64,000 bases of DNA from Agathobacter sp. (GCA_022775045.1 JALFLB010000057.1:105383-169382); one strand, 5' to 3'; positions 30,758 to 40,427 are shown, counted from the stretch's first letter. The notes: a model not told the origin generated them from the sequence alone. Made by a program: numbers and translations.

Positions 30758-32413
30758 ATGAAATTATGGGGTTATTATGCATGGCATACGCTTGTGAATA
30801 CCATTAAGAAAATGTTCCGAAGTACGGTGCTGGTAGTGCTTCTTGCAATTGTCGGTTTTGGAGTGATTTGCGGTCTGGTTGGAGGACTGATCGGAAGTGC
30901 AGTTGAAAGTGAGGAATCCACGGAGATTTCCAGTGAAATAGTAAGTGAAGAAGATTCCGGAGAGAATATAGAGGACGAAGAAGAAATGTCACCCGGGGAT
31001 GTGGCGATGGTCAAGGATTATGTGGAGGCAGCTGTTGCACTGATCTTTTTGGCAATTCTTCTGTGGGGATTGTATTCGGGATCCAAAAACGGAACAGATA
31101 TCTTCCAGATGGCAGATGTGAATCTTCTTTTTACGGCTCCGATGAAACCCCAGTCGGTTCTGATGTTTCGACTGAGTTTTCAAATGGCAGCAGCGATTGC
31201 GGCATCACTCTATCTTGTTTTTCAGATACCAAACCTTGTCATTAATGCAGGGCTTGGGGCGACGGCGGTGGTTGCGATGTTTGCAGGGTATATTATGCTG
31301 CTGATATTCCAGAGATTGATGGTGGTACTTTCCTATACGGTTTTTACCACCCATGAGCGCCTGAAGCAGTATGTCGTTCCTTTTATCTGGACATTTCTTG
31401 GCGTACTTGTGGTTGTGCTGGCAGTTGTCTTTTTTGCTGTTGACCGCAATCCGTACAGTTTGGTGCAGATGACCTTTGCCGGGCATTGGATGCGCTGTGT
31501 TCCATTGCTTGGATGGTACAAGGGAATGATTATGTGTGCGGTGAACGGACAGCTTCTTCCATTTCTGGGATATCTGCTTTTGCTTGTTGCGGGAATTGTA
31601 GTACTTATATTTCTTATCTGGCATATCAAGGCGGATTTCTATGAGGATGCACTTGCATCTGCCGGGAGGAATGCGCAGATTCAGGAGGCCGCGAAGGAAG
31701 GGCGAACCGCTGTTGCAAAGAAGCGTTCCAAGCGGATTCAAAGAACCGGAAGCTTTGGTGGAGAGGGAGCAAGCACTTTTTTTACCAAGGAGGTTTACTG
31801 CAGGAGACGTATGGCAAAGTTCGGATTTATTACCAACACCATGCTGTTTTATCTTGTAGTCAGCGTACTGCTTTCTGTTTTTACGGTGCGTTTGATGGAA
31901 AGCCACAGCTTTATGCTGGGAGGATGTGTGATTCTTGCAATTCTGTTCTTCCGCAATTTCGGGAATCCGATTGCACAGGAGACGGCTATGAACTGGCTGT
32001 ATCTTGTTCCGGACAGTCCATATAAAAAAGTATTTTTTGCGATGCTGGCAGGTTCTTATGGGTGTGCGATTGATCTTCTGCCGGGACTGATTGTCGGGGC
32101 AGTTATGATCGGAGAATCGCTGCCGGTAATGTTTTTGTGGTTTTTGACATTGGTGGTGGTGGACTTTATGCTGTCGGCTGTCGGGGTGATGCTTGAGGCT
32201 ATCTTTCCGGCCAGTGCACTGGATGTGGCAAAATCGATCATTCAGATGCTGCTGCGGTTCTTTATGATTTTGGTGCTTACAGTATTCATGGTTGTCGGGT
32301 ATTTCGCCGGTGGCGTACTGGCAGCGCTCATTCTCACAATGGCGGGCTCTGCAGTCATTGGAGGAATTATCTTTATCATCTATCCAAGCATGTTGCATAG
32401 TGGAAAAGTATAA
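30758..32413 (+). CDS. ABC exporter membrane subunit
   Basis: Multiple TM segments; immediately downstream of the ATPase gene (4-nt gap); acidic loop after TM1. Confidence 0.8.
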   Translation: MKLWGYYAWHTLVNTIKKMFRSTVLVVLLAIVGFGVICGLVGGLIGSAVESEESTEISSEIVSEEDSGENIEDEEEMSPGDVAMVKDYVEAAVALIFLAILLWGLYSGSKNGTDIFQMADVNLLFTAPMKPQSVLMFRLSFQMAAAIAASLYLVFQIPNLVINAGLGATAVVAMFAGYIMLLIFQRLMVVLSYTVFTTHERLKQYVVPFIWTFLGVLVVVLAVVFFAVDRNPYSLVQMTFAGHWMRCVPLLGWYKGMIMCAVNGQLLPFLGYLLLLVAGIVVLIFLIWHIKADFYEDALASAGRNAQIQEAAKEGRTAVAKKRSKRIQRTGSFGGEGASTFFTKEVYCRRRMAKFGFITNTMLFYLVVSVLLSVFTVRLMESHSFMLGGCVILAILFFRNFGNPIAQETAMNWLYLVPDSPYKKVFFAMLAGSYGCAIDLLPGLIVGAVMIGESLPVMFLWFLTLVVVDFMLSAVGVMLEAIFPASALDVAKSIIQMLLRFFMILVLTVFMVVGYFAGGVLAALILTMAGSAVIGGIIFIIYPSMLHSGKV

Positions 32414-32415
32414 CA

Positions 32416-32444
32416 TTGACGAACATCTGTTCCTGTATTATAAT
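32416..32444 (+). promoter_or_regulatory. sigma-A promoter for radical SAM/TIGR03915 pair
   Basis: TTGACG (32416-32421), 17-nt spacer, TATAAT (32439-32444). Confidence 0.8.
32420..32433. promoter_or_regulatory. LexA/DinR (SOS) box 1, overlapping -35
   Basis: CGAACATCTGTTCC fits Gram-positive consensus CGAACRNRYGTTYC closely; GAAC-N4-GTTC. Confidence 0.75.
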
Positions 32445-32448
32445 ATAA

Positions 32449-32460
32449 GAACGGATGTTC
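32449..32460. promoter_or_regulatory. LexA/DinR (SOS) box 2, just downstream of -10
   Basis: GAACGGATGTTC, GAAC-N4-GTTC palindrome, centre 28 bp from box 1. Confidence 0.7.
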
Positions 32461-32487
32461 TTTTACTTATAGGAGGAGGTGCGACGG

Positions 32488-34053
32488 ATGGCGAATATGG
32501 TACAGTCTGATGGAATGATGGAGAAGCTGACGATTCTTTCGGATGCGGCGAAGTACGATGTGGCCTGTACTTCGAGTGGTGTGCAGAGGGGAGGCGATGG
32601 AAAGAATATGGGCAGTGCCTCTGCCTGCGGAATTTGTCATACTTTTGCCGGAGATGGCCGTTGTATTTCACTCCTTAAGATTTTATTTACCAACGAGTGT
32701 ATCTATGATTGTAAGTATTGTATCAATCGTTCCTCAAATGATGTGAAGCGTGCAACATTCACACCGGAGGAGGTGTGTCAGCTTACGATGGAGTTTTACC
32801 GTCGCAATTATATAGAGGGATTGTTTTTAAGTTCGGGGATTATCCATTCACCGGATTACACCATGGGCTTGTTGTATGAGACCCTGTTCCTGTTGCGCAC
32901 AAAGTATCGGTTTCACGGATATATTCATATTAAGGGGATTCCGGGGGCCTCTGCAGATGTTGTGGAGATGGTCGGGTATCTGGCGGACCGGATGAGTGTG
33001 AATCTGGAGCTGCCGACAGCGGAGGGATTGCGGCAGGTGGCACCGAATAAGGTTCGTAAAAATATTCTGTCACCGATGCGTCAGATTCAGAATGGAATCA
33101 AGGAGAGCCGTTACAATCATGGTGTGACGAGTATGAAGGGTCGCATGTATATTGACGAGAAGTCCTATTATGAGCAGATGGCGCAGATTCAGGACAGCTA
33201 TGAACGGCTGCAGGATTATCAGAAGGGGATTCAGGCAATTCAGCAGAAGAAGGCGGACAAGGTTGCCAGGGAGAGTTGGGGAATTGGAACTTCCGAAGAA
33301 TTCCAGGCAGAAGGAACGGGAAAACCATCGACATATCTGCAGCAGTCCGGCACAGGACCATTAGCCTTACAGCAGACAACCCGTGGACTTGCGCAGCCGG
33401 ACCGCTACTTTGTTCCCGCAGGGCAGAGTACGCAGATGATTATTGGTGCCACTGGAGAGAGCGATTACCAGATTATGTCCGTGACGGAGGCATTGTATAA
33501 CCGTTTTGAAATGAAGAGGGTATTTTATTCTGCTTTTATCAATGTGAATCAGGATGCAGCGCTCCCGCAATTACAGCAGGGACCGCCGTTGTTGCGGGAG
33601 CATCGACTGTATCAGGCTGACTTTTTGCTTCGATTCTATGGATTTCGCGCAGACGAATTGTTATCGGAGGCCAAGCCGAACTTTAATGAACAGATTGATC
33701 CGAAGTGCGATTGGGCGGTGAATCATCTGGAGCTTTTTCCCGTGGAGATAAACAAAGCGGATTATTATACATTATTGCGCGTGCCCGGAATCGGTACGAA
33801 GAGTGCCAAGCGCATTCTTGCGGCAAGACGTCATGCTAAGCTTGATTTTAATGATATTAAGAAGATGGGCGTTGTGTTAAAACGCGCTCTCTATTTTATT
33901 ACCTGTAAGGGACGCATGATGTATCAGACGAAGTTGGAACAGAATTATATTACGAGACATCTGATCTATAACGATAGGCCGGCACAGCTGCTTTTGGCAG
34001 ATGGAAGCAGTCAGACATATGAACAGATGTCATTGTTTGATCACTTGAGTTAG
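32488..34053 (+). CDS. putative DNA modification/repair radical SAM protein (TIGR03916-like) with C-terminal helix-hairpin-helix
   Basis: Radical SAM cluster motif CIYDCKYCINR; HhH-like LLRVPGIGTKSAKRILAARR; ATG 32488 after aggaggtgcgacgg. Confidence 0.88.
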   Translation: MANMVQSDGMMEKLTILSDAAKYDVACTSSGVQRGGDGKNMGSASACGICHTFAGDGRCISLLKILFTNECIYDCKYCINRSSNDVKRATFTPEEVCQLTMEFYRRNYIEGLFLSSGIIHSPDYTMGLLYETLFLLRTKYRFHGYIHIKGIPGASADVVEMVGYLADRMSVNLELPTAEGLRQVAPNKVRKNILSPMRQIQNGIKESRYNHGVTSMKGRMYIDEKSYYEQMAQIQDSYERLQDYQKGIQAIQQKKADKVARESWGIGTSEEFQAEGTGKPSTYLQQSGTGPLALQQTTRGLAQPDRYFVPAGQSTQMIIGATGESDYQIMSVTEALYNRFEMKRVFYSAFINVNQDAALPQLQQGPPLLREHRLYQADFLLRFYGFRADELLSEAKPNFNEQIDPKCDWAVNHLELFPVEINKADYYTLLRVPGIGTKSAKRILAARRHAKLDFNDIKKMGVVLKRALYFITCKGRMMYQTKLEQNYITRHLIYNDRPAQLLLADGSSQTYEQMSLFDHLS

Positions 34054-34099
34054 AGGTTTGCAATTGCCTAAGTGGGGAGTAATCGTATAAGGAGAGCAG

Positions 34100-34861
34100 A
34101 TGAGTGAAGAAATGATTTTGCGCTGTGAAGATTCACTGGAGGGAATCTTTACAGCAATCTATGAAGCATTTGTATACAAAAAGCAAATGGAACAGCCCTA
34201 TACCGACAGTATCTCTATTGCAATCGGAGAGGGATGTATGTCCTTGTTTGCAAAGGAAGTTACGGTGGAGACAGATGCCGAAAAGGTAGAGAAAACAGTG
34301 CATACCATACGCACAAGGCTTGGTTATTCGGTGTACGATACACTGCTTCATGCACTATGCCATTTTGAGGAAGAGCGGGCGAGTGTTGTTCTGGGGTATC
34401 TTGTAAGAGCTTTTGGTAAGGGGCATCGGATTTCGGAACACTTGTCAGATTCTTATGTGATGCGTGTCATGGAGTTATCTCGGAAGGTGGAGAATGAGAG
34501 ACAGAAGTTTTATGGATTTCTTCGGTTCCGTGATGCCGGGGAGGTTCTTGTTGCTGAGATTGAGCCAAAGTGTAATCTGGTGCCTCTGATGATGGAGCAT
34601 TTTACGGATCGTTATCCAAACGAGAATTTTATCATCTATGATGTCCAGAGAAAAATTGCGGCCGTACATGAGGCATACCATAATTGTGCCCTTGTTGCGG
34701 GAGCAGATTTACAGCTGGAGAACAGATATGAAGATGCTTTTGAGATGTTATGGAAGCAGTATGTTGCTGCGATGGAGATCAAGGATCGTCATAATGAGCG
34801 TTGTCAGAATAATTTGATGCCGAAGTGGTATCGGAAGTATATGTTTGAACATCAGAATTAG
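34100..34861 (+). CDS. TIGR03915/DUF4130 family putative DNA metabolism protein
   Basis: LRCEDSLEGIFTAIYEAF; VMELSRKVENERQKFYGFLRFRDAGEVLVAEIEPKCNLVPLMMEHFTDRYPNENFIIYDVQRKIAAVH; adjacent to radical SAM partner. Confidence 0.87.
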   Translation: MSEEMILRCEDSLEGIFTAIYEAFVYKKQMEQPYTDSISIAIGEGCMSLFAKEVTVETDAEKVEKTVHTIRTRLGYSVYDTLLHALCHFEEERASVVLGYLVRAFGKGHRISEHLSDSYVMRVMELSRKVENERQKFYGFLRFRDAGEVLVAEIEPKCNLVPLMMEHFTDRYPNENFIIYDVQRKIAAVHEAYHNCALVAGADLQLENRYEDAFEMLWKQYVAAMEIKDRHNERCQNNLMPKWYRKYMFEHQN

Positions 34862-34959
34862 TAAATGGATGGTTGATAAGCGGGGTTGAATTCTGTGGTT
34901 CTTGTGTTACAATTGCATTAGTGTGTATCAATCAAGAGATGAAGAAAGAGGATAAAGGA

Positions 34960-35463
34960 ATGGAATTATGGGATATCTACGATAAGAATAAGGTTCGTAC
35001 CGGTCGGACGATGGAGCGGAATCATTTTAATCTGGCAGATGACGAGTATCATCTGACGGTGCTTGGTGTGATTGCACGCCCGGATGGACGTTTTCTGATT
35101 ACGAAGCGTGTTATGACGAAGGCATGGGCACCGGGCTGGTGGGAAGTATCCGGTGGAGCTGCACAGGCAGGGGAAGAGTCTGAAGAGGCAGTACGAAGAG
35201 AAATTCAGGAAGAGACGGGGCTGGATGTGACAGGAGCCGAGGGAGGATATCTGTTCACTTATCACAGGGAGAACCCTGGTGAGGGGGATAATTATTTTGT
35301 GGATATCTATCGCTATGTGATGGATATCGACGAGAGTGATCTGCATCTGCAGGAAGAAGAGACAGACGGTTTCATGTTCGCCACTGCGGAAGAGATTGCA
35401 GATTTGGCTAAGCAGGGAATATTCCTGCATTATGACAGTATCAAGAGAGCATTTGAACTGTAA
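34960..35463 (+). CDS. NUDIX hydrolase
   Basis: Nudix box GGAAQAGEESEEAVRREIQEETGLDV; start MELWDIYDKNKVRTGRTM. Confidence 0.92.
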   Translation: MELWDIYDKNKVRTGRTMERNHFNLADDEYHLTVLGVIARPDGRFLITKRVMTKAWAPGWWEVSGGAAQAGEESEEAVRREIQEETGLDVTGAEGGYLFTYHRENPGEGDNYFVDIYRYVMDIDESDLHLQEEETDGFMFATAEEIADLAKQGIFLHYDSIKRAFEL

Positions 35464-35517
35464 TTGTGTGTGAATGGAGCCGGACAGGCTGATGACGAAT
35501 TGCCTATATGCATAACA

Positions 35518-35629
35518 CTTTTGGGGCAGGACAGAGGAATGGGGCAGTGGAACGTGAGGAAGCTATCCGTGAGGAACTTGAGCGGGGGCTAGAGCAGCCG
35601 TAGCCAAAGGGAGCACAATGCCCCAAAAG
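35518..35629 (+). repeat. inverted-repeat-bounded segment / possible structured leader
   Basis: 11-bp perfect inverted repeat cttttggggca (35518-35528) / tgccccaaaag (35619-35629) just before the sugar transferase start. Confidence 0.6.
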
Positions 35630-35643
35630 AACGAGGTTGATGA

Positions 35644-37002
35644 ATGGATAACAAACGAAAGAAGACTTTTGTTAAATTAATATACAAAGTAATAGCGATT
35701 ATGTTGGCTTTTTTAACCGCTGTATATTTGTGGTATCGAAATGTCGGTCCATACTGGCAGCAGGATTTTGACGGAACAAGAACGTTGCTAATGGTTGGCA
35801 TGATTTTTTCTCTTACATATTGGTTCTTCGAAAAAATGTATAATGCTCAGAAAATTGGGCACTATCGTATGCCAGAGCTTGTTTTTTCGCAAATGCTCTC
35901 ATTTGGAATTGCAGATTTTTGTCTTTATGGAGCAGCATTTATATGGTTTCATGATATCTTTAGAATGAAAATTGTGCTGTTTCTACAGACTTTTATTGTA
36001 CAGATATTTTTTATTTCCATTGTGATTTTTGTATGTAATAAATTATATGCAAGATATTCGGAAAAAGTCCGTATTGCTATTATTTATGGGGATGAAGAAT
36101 ATCGATTGCTGATACATAAGATGGAAATGAAAAAGTATCAGTATAAGATAACAGTTTGTATGTCGGATGATACAGATTTTTCTAAAATATGTGAAGCGCT
36201 CACCAAGTGTGATGATGTGTATTTATGTAATGTGAATCCGGAAATAAGAAATCAAATTGTTTTGTATTGTGACAAAATAGGAAAAGATATTCATGTTTCA
36301 ATTGGCATTGAAGAATTATTGACGATGGGATATGATATTTCTCATTCATTTGATACTCCATATATTCGGAACAGAAACACTCCCGTGGCATGGTATTATC
36401 CTTTTGTGAAGAGATTATTTGATATTATTGTATCCTTGTTTTGCATTGTGATTTTATCGCCAGTATTTGCTATTGTTGCAATTGCTATCAAATTATGTGA
36501 TGGCGGATCGGTATTTTTTAAGCAGGAAAGATTAACACAGAATGGCAAGAAATTTTGGATTTACAAGTTTCGGAGTATGGTTCTGGATGCGGAAAAGGAA
36601 GGGGCCAGACTTGCATCTCAGAACGATGACAGGATTACGCCGGTCGGGAAGGTTATTCGTGCTCTTAGAATTGATGAACTGCCCCAGTTATGGAATATTT
36701 TAAAAGGGGACATGTCAATCGTTGGTCCTCGTCCGGAGAGACCGGAAATCGCAGAAGAATATATGAAGGATGTTCCGGAGTTTAGCCTGCGCTTAAAGGT
36801 GAAAGCAGGACTGACGGGATATGCTCAGGTGTATGGTAAATATAATACCACACCGGAAGATAAACTGAAGCTGGATTTATTATATATTACCCAGCGTTCA
36901 TTGCTGTTTGATTTGAAAATTATTTTCTATACGATTAAGATTATTTTTTTGCCGGAAAGTACAGAAGGAATTGAAGAGGGAAAAACAACGGCAGCTCGTT
37001 AA
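35644..37002 (+). CDS. exopolysaccharide biosynthesis polyprenyl glycosylphosphotransferase (bacterial sugar transferase)
   Basis: N-terminal TMs; KRLFDIIVSLFCIVILSPVF, FFKQERLTQNGKKFWIYKFRSM, RALRIDELPQLWNILKGDMSIVGPRPERPE, KAGLTGYAQVYGKYNTTPEDKLKLDLLYI. Confidence 0.94.
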   Translation: MDNKRKKTFVKLIYKVIAIMLAFLTAVYLWYRNVGPYWQQDFDGTRTLLMVGMIFSLTYWFFEKMYNAQKIGHYRMPELVFSQMLSFGIADFCLYGAAFIWFHDIFRMKIVLFLQTFIVQIFFISIVIFVCNKLYARYSEKVRIAIIYGDEEYRLLIHKMEMKKYQYKITVCMSDDTDFSKICEALTKCDDVYLCNVNPEIRNQIVLYCDKIGKDIHVSIGIEELLTMGYDISHSFDTPYIRNRNTPVAWYYPFVKRLFDIIVSLFCIVILSPVFAIVAIAIKLCDGGSVFFKQERLTQNGKKFWIYKFRSMVLDAEKEGARLASQNDDRITPVGKVIRALRIDELPQLWNILKGDMSIVGPRPERPEIAEEYMKDVPEFSLRLKVKAGLTGYAQVYGKYNTTPEDKLKLDLLYITQRSLLFDLKIIFYTIKIIFLPESTEGIEEGKTTAAR

Positions 37003-37105
37003 GCGGGATGACCGAATTCCATAAGTCGTATTTACACACACAATTGAATATAACTCAGAAAAATGGTACAATGAGCCTAGAATTTTGGGAGGGGGAGGGC
37101 TATTT

Positions 37106-37927
37106 ATGTTTGAGTTTACAAATGATTGTTTAATAGGGCATGAAGAACTGGATCAGGATCACAGGAAGATGTTTGAACTGTTAAACAAAGGAATATACGT
37201 GCTGCAGGATGAATTTATAACAGATAAGTATGACATCATCAAGGATATATTTAATGAACTATTAGATTATTCAAACACTCATTTCGCGAGAGAAGAGGGT
37301 TATATGATGAAAATCCGTGATGCGGAGCTGATCATGCAAAGAGTACAGCATAATCATTTTCGGAATGAAGTGTGGAAACTCGTGGGAAAGAATATAGATG
37401 AATATGAAGATCAGGTTGACGTACTGAATGAAACCATGAATTTCCTTACAGAATGGTTGTATCAGCATATCATCGGGAGTGACGCATTAATTGGAAAATT
37501 AGAGCCCCTTGAAGAGTGGATGGTCAAGGAAAATCCATGTGAGTTTTCGGATGAGTACAAGACCGGTATTGAGATCATTGATGGTGAGCATAAGAAGCTT
37601 TTTGAGATTACAGAAAGAGTTTATCACATTCTGAAAGATGGTGCGACAGAGGAAGATGCTGACAGTATTATTGAGATATTGAGGGAATTGCGTCAGTATA
37701 CTTCTGAACATTTTTCTGATGAAGAAGAATATATGAGAAGTGTTAATTACGATGGACTTGAGGCCCAGATCAGAGCCCATAGATCCTTTATCGCAGAATT
37801 GGACGATGTAGATGAGGATGAGATTTGTAAGAATCCGCAGGAATATGTAAAGAGTCTGATTGAATTTTTATTGGGATGGCTGATCAATCATATATTGAAA
37901 GTGGACATGAAGATTCCCCCAATGTAG
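37106..37927 (+). CDS. tandem (two-domain) bacteriohemerythrin
   Basis: Two hemerythrin repeats: IGHEELDQDHRKMFELLN...HFAREEGYM...HNHFRNE...LTEWLYQHI and TGIEIIDGEHKKLFEITE...HFSDEEEYM...HRSFIAE...LLGWLINHI. Confidence 0.9.
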   Translation: MFEFTNDCLIGHEELDQDHRKMFELLNKGIYVLQDEFITDKYDIIKDIFNELLDYSNTHFAREEGYMMKIRDAELIMQRVQHNHFRNEVWKLVGKNIDEYEDQVDVLNETMNFLTEWLYQHIIGSDALIGKLEPLEEWMVKENPCEFSDEYKTGIEIIDGEHKKLFEITERVYHILKDGATEEDADSIIEILRELRQYTSEHFSDEEEYMRSVNYDGLEAQIRAHRSFIAELDDVDEDEICKNPQEYVKSLIEFLLGWLINHILKVDMKIPPM

Positions 37928-37943
37928 GGGGTGAAAAACAATT

Positions 37944-37980
37944 GGGGCATCCTCCTTCCGGAAGATGCCCCTAATTGTTT
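37944..37980. terminator. terminator between hemerythrin and csp genes
   Basis: ggggcatcctccttccggaagatgcccc followed by T-rich tract. Confidence 0.7.
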
Positions 37981-38051
37981 TAATCGTTGTATCCAATATC
38001 TTAATCTAAATTAAAAAGAAAAAGGTACATAGAAACTTGATTATTCGGCAA

Positions 38052-38255
38052 TTACTTTACAACAGTAACATTCACTGCCTGTGGACCCTTAGCGCCGTCG
38101 GTGATCTCGAACTCTACGGCTGCACCCTCTTCGAGAGATTTGAATCCCTCCATGTTGAGTCCTGAGTAATGTACGAATACATCATGTCCGTCTTCAGCGG
38201 TGATGAATCCGTAACCCTTCTGGTTGTTGAACCATTTAACTGTACCTTTGTTCAT
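38052..38255 (-). CDS. cold shock protein (CSD)
   Basis: [33 protein letters not shown]...[27 protein letters not shown]. Confidence 0.96.
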   Translation of the reverse strand: MNKGTVKWFNNQKGYGFITAEDGHDVFVHYSGLNMEGFKSLEEGAAVEFEITDGAKGPQAVNVTVVK

Positions 38256-38346
38256 CGAAAGTACCTCCAATTTATTTATGTTGCCTTGCAACTATACTTA
38301 GAATAGCATACCGCTTTAGAAAAGTAAAGCAACAAATTTGTGAAAA

Positions 38347-38850
38347 TCACAGTTCTTCAAAGGCAATTTCGTGCTGCTTTAAAAACTGCCGGACCAGTCG
38401 ATCCCACTCGTTGTCCAGAGTCTTATCTGTAGAGAAAATATTGTAGGAAATTCCTGTTGTCAGAGTTAGGAGCTGGTTTTGGTAACGGATATTAATAAAT
38501 ACACCGGTAATATCATTTTCAGAGAAGGAACTTCCGGTGCTTGTAAGCGTCCGTCTAAGATTTTCAGGGGAGAGAAGCAGCACAAATTTGAAGAAGGACG
38601 GTGTCTTTTTGCCTTTGATCAGGTCAAAGAAATTGCCGCGCAGCATTGCGTAAGGGAGAAAGGAGCAGTCCTTGAGAGAAAGCTCTTCCAGTTCATTTTC
38701 TGAATAAAACCCTTTGTTAACACGACCATCTATTACATAGGATGCTGCGGAGTGAATCACTCCTTCCTGTAAAAGAAAGTGGTCAAAAATTTCGCTTCGC
38801 AGAAATTTGTTCATAAAGTCTTTGATGTCTGTCAGTTCAAGTGCCTGCAT
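38347..38850 (-). CDS. conserved hypothetical protein (DUF5721-like)
   Basis: MQALELTDIKDFMNKFLRSEIFDHFLLQEGVIHSAASYVIDGRVNKGFYSENELEEL; SD gggagga; DUF assignment from memory. Confidence 0.6.
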   Translation of the reverse strand: MQALELTDIKDFMNKFLRSEIFDHFLLQEGVIHSAASYVIDGRVNKGFYSENELEELSLKDCSFLPYAMLRGNFFDLIKGKKTPSFFKFVLLLSPENLRRTLTSTGSSFSENDITGVFINIRYQNQLLTLTTGISYNIFSTDKTLDNEWDRLVRQFLKQHEIAFEEL

Positions 38851-38996
38851 AGATCCTCCCAAAAATATGTGTCAGTATTTGTCTGGTTAATAGAAACTAC
38901 TTTATTGTACTACAATTTGTGCCGTTTGGGTAGATTTCTTCCATGTATGTGGTAATATGTAAATAAGATTATGACAAAAAGGAGATACTATAGTCT

Positions 38997-40277
38997 ATGA
39001 AAAAGGAATTTCTCATTGATCTAATAAAGAAAGCCGTGTCACCTTTTCAGTGTGTAGAAGCAGCGGTCGGCTATTTGAAAAAAGTCGGTTTTGAAGAACT
39101 ATGTTATGAAAAAAAATGGAATTTAAGGGTGGGAGGAAAATATCTGCTGAATCATCATGGAACAACACTTTTTGCATTTTCTGTGGGTAGTTCCTATCAT
39201 AAGGGTGATATGCTTCGTATGGCGGCGGCGCATACTGATTATCCGTGCCTGCGGATTAAACCGAATGCAGATTTTCAGACAGAAGGCTATGCACAGGTTA
39301 ATGTAGAGGTTTATGGGGGACCGATTTTGAATACATGGTTCGATCGTCCACTTGGAGTGGCAGGCCGGGTGGCACTCAGAAGTGATAATCCTTTTGAGCC
39401 GCGTATGGTTCTATATCGTTCTCCCAAGCCGGTATTGATTATTCCAAACCTTGCTATTCATATGAACCGTGAGGTTAACAAGGGCGTGGAAATTAATAAT
39501 CAGATTGATTTGATGCCGATTGCTGACATGCTTCCAAAGGAGAAGCAGAGTACCGATTATTTTCTTACTTTTTTAGCAGAAGAACTTGGCGTAGACAAGA
39601 AAGACATTCTTGATTTTGAACTGAATACATTCTGTGTGGAAGAACCGGTTTATGTCGGAGTGAAGGATACGATGATTTCTTCCCCACGTCTCGATAACCA
39701 GACTTCGGTAGCTGCACTTCTTGCTGCAATTACAGAGGTAGAGCGGGCGGATGGAATCAACCTGATCGCCTTGTTCGATCATGAGGAAATCGGTAATACC
39801 AGTAAACAGGGGGCGGCTTCGATTCTGCTTCACGATATGGCGCGTCGCATTTTGAGGGGGATTGGCTTGACAGAGGAAGAAATTGACTGCGAATTATATG
39901 ATGCAATGCTATTGTCTGTGGATGTGGCGCATGCCCTTCACCCGAACCATAAAGGGAAAATGGATATTACGAATCATCCGGTTCTCGGGCAGGGATTTTG
40001 TATTAAGCAGGCTTGCTCGCAATCCTATGCAACGGACGCTGAGGCGATTGCAATCCTGTGTCAGATCTGCGATGAAAAGGGGATTGTCTACCAGAGGTTT
40101 GTAAATCGTTCGGATGTGCGTGGAGGAGGAACTTTGGGAGCTGTGGCATCTGCTTTGCTGCCGGTGAAGACGGTGGATATCGGTATTCCACTGCTTGCAA
40201 TGCATTCAGCGCGGGAATTAATGGGAGTAGAAGATATGGATGCGCTTTTTGACGCTGTGTGTGCATATTTCTCCTGA
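38997..40277 (+). CDS. apeB: M18 family aminopeptidase
   Basis: AAAHTDYPCLRIKP, SPRLDNQTSVAALLAAI, ALFDHEEIGNTSKQGA, DVAHALHPNH, RGGGTLG. Confidence 0.92.
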   Translation: MKKEFLIDLIKKAVSPFQCVEAAVGYLKKVGFEELCYEKKWNLRVGGKYLLNHHGTTLFAFSVGSSYHKGDMLRMAAAHTDYPCLRIKPNADFQTEGYAQVNVEVYGGPILNTWFDRPLGVAGRVALRSDNPFEPRMVLYRSPKPVLIIPNLAIHMNREVNKGVEINNQIDLMPIADMLPKEKQSTDYFLTFLAEELGVDKKDILDFELNTFCVEEPVYVGVKDTMISSPRLDNQTSVAALLAAITEVERADGINLIALFDHEEIGNTSKQGAASILLHDMARRILRGIGLTEEEIDCELYDAMLLSVDVAHALHPNHKGKMDITNHPVLGQGFCIKQACSQSYATDAEAIAILCQICDEKGIVYQRFVNRSDVRGGGTLGAVASALLPVKTVDIGIPLLAMHSARELMGVEDMDALFDAVCAYFS

Positions 40278-40427
40278 AATTTGTGGATTCATGAAAAAAA
40301 AGTGAAATCTTTTATTTTCCTCTTTTCAAACGGATGGTTTCGTGCTAATATAGCAAAGTAGTAATCAAAACTACTTGTGGTAGTGCATAAAAACATTTCA
40401 TAAAGTAATAATAATAGAGGATCGCGT

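Noticed and set aside
31205-32416. 403-aa minus-strand ORF
   Set aside because: Antisense to the ABC exporter gene, with His/Cys/Gln-rich low-quality composition; shadow ORF
35500-35601. Short frame MHNTFGAGQRNGAVEREEAIREELERGLEQP
   Set aside because: Too short and lacks an SD; kept only as a possible gene remnant in the leader finding, not called as CDS
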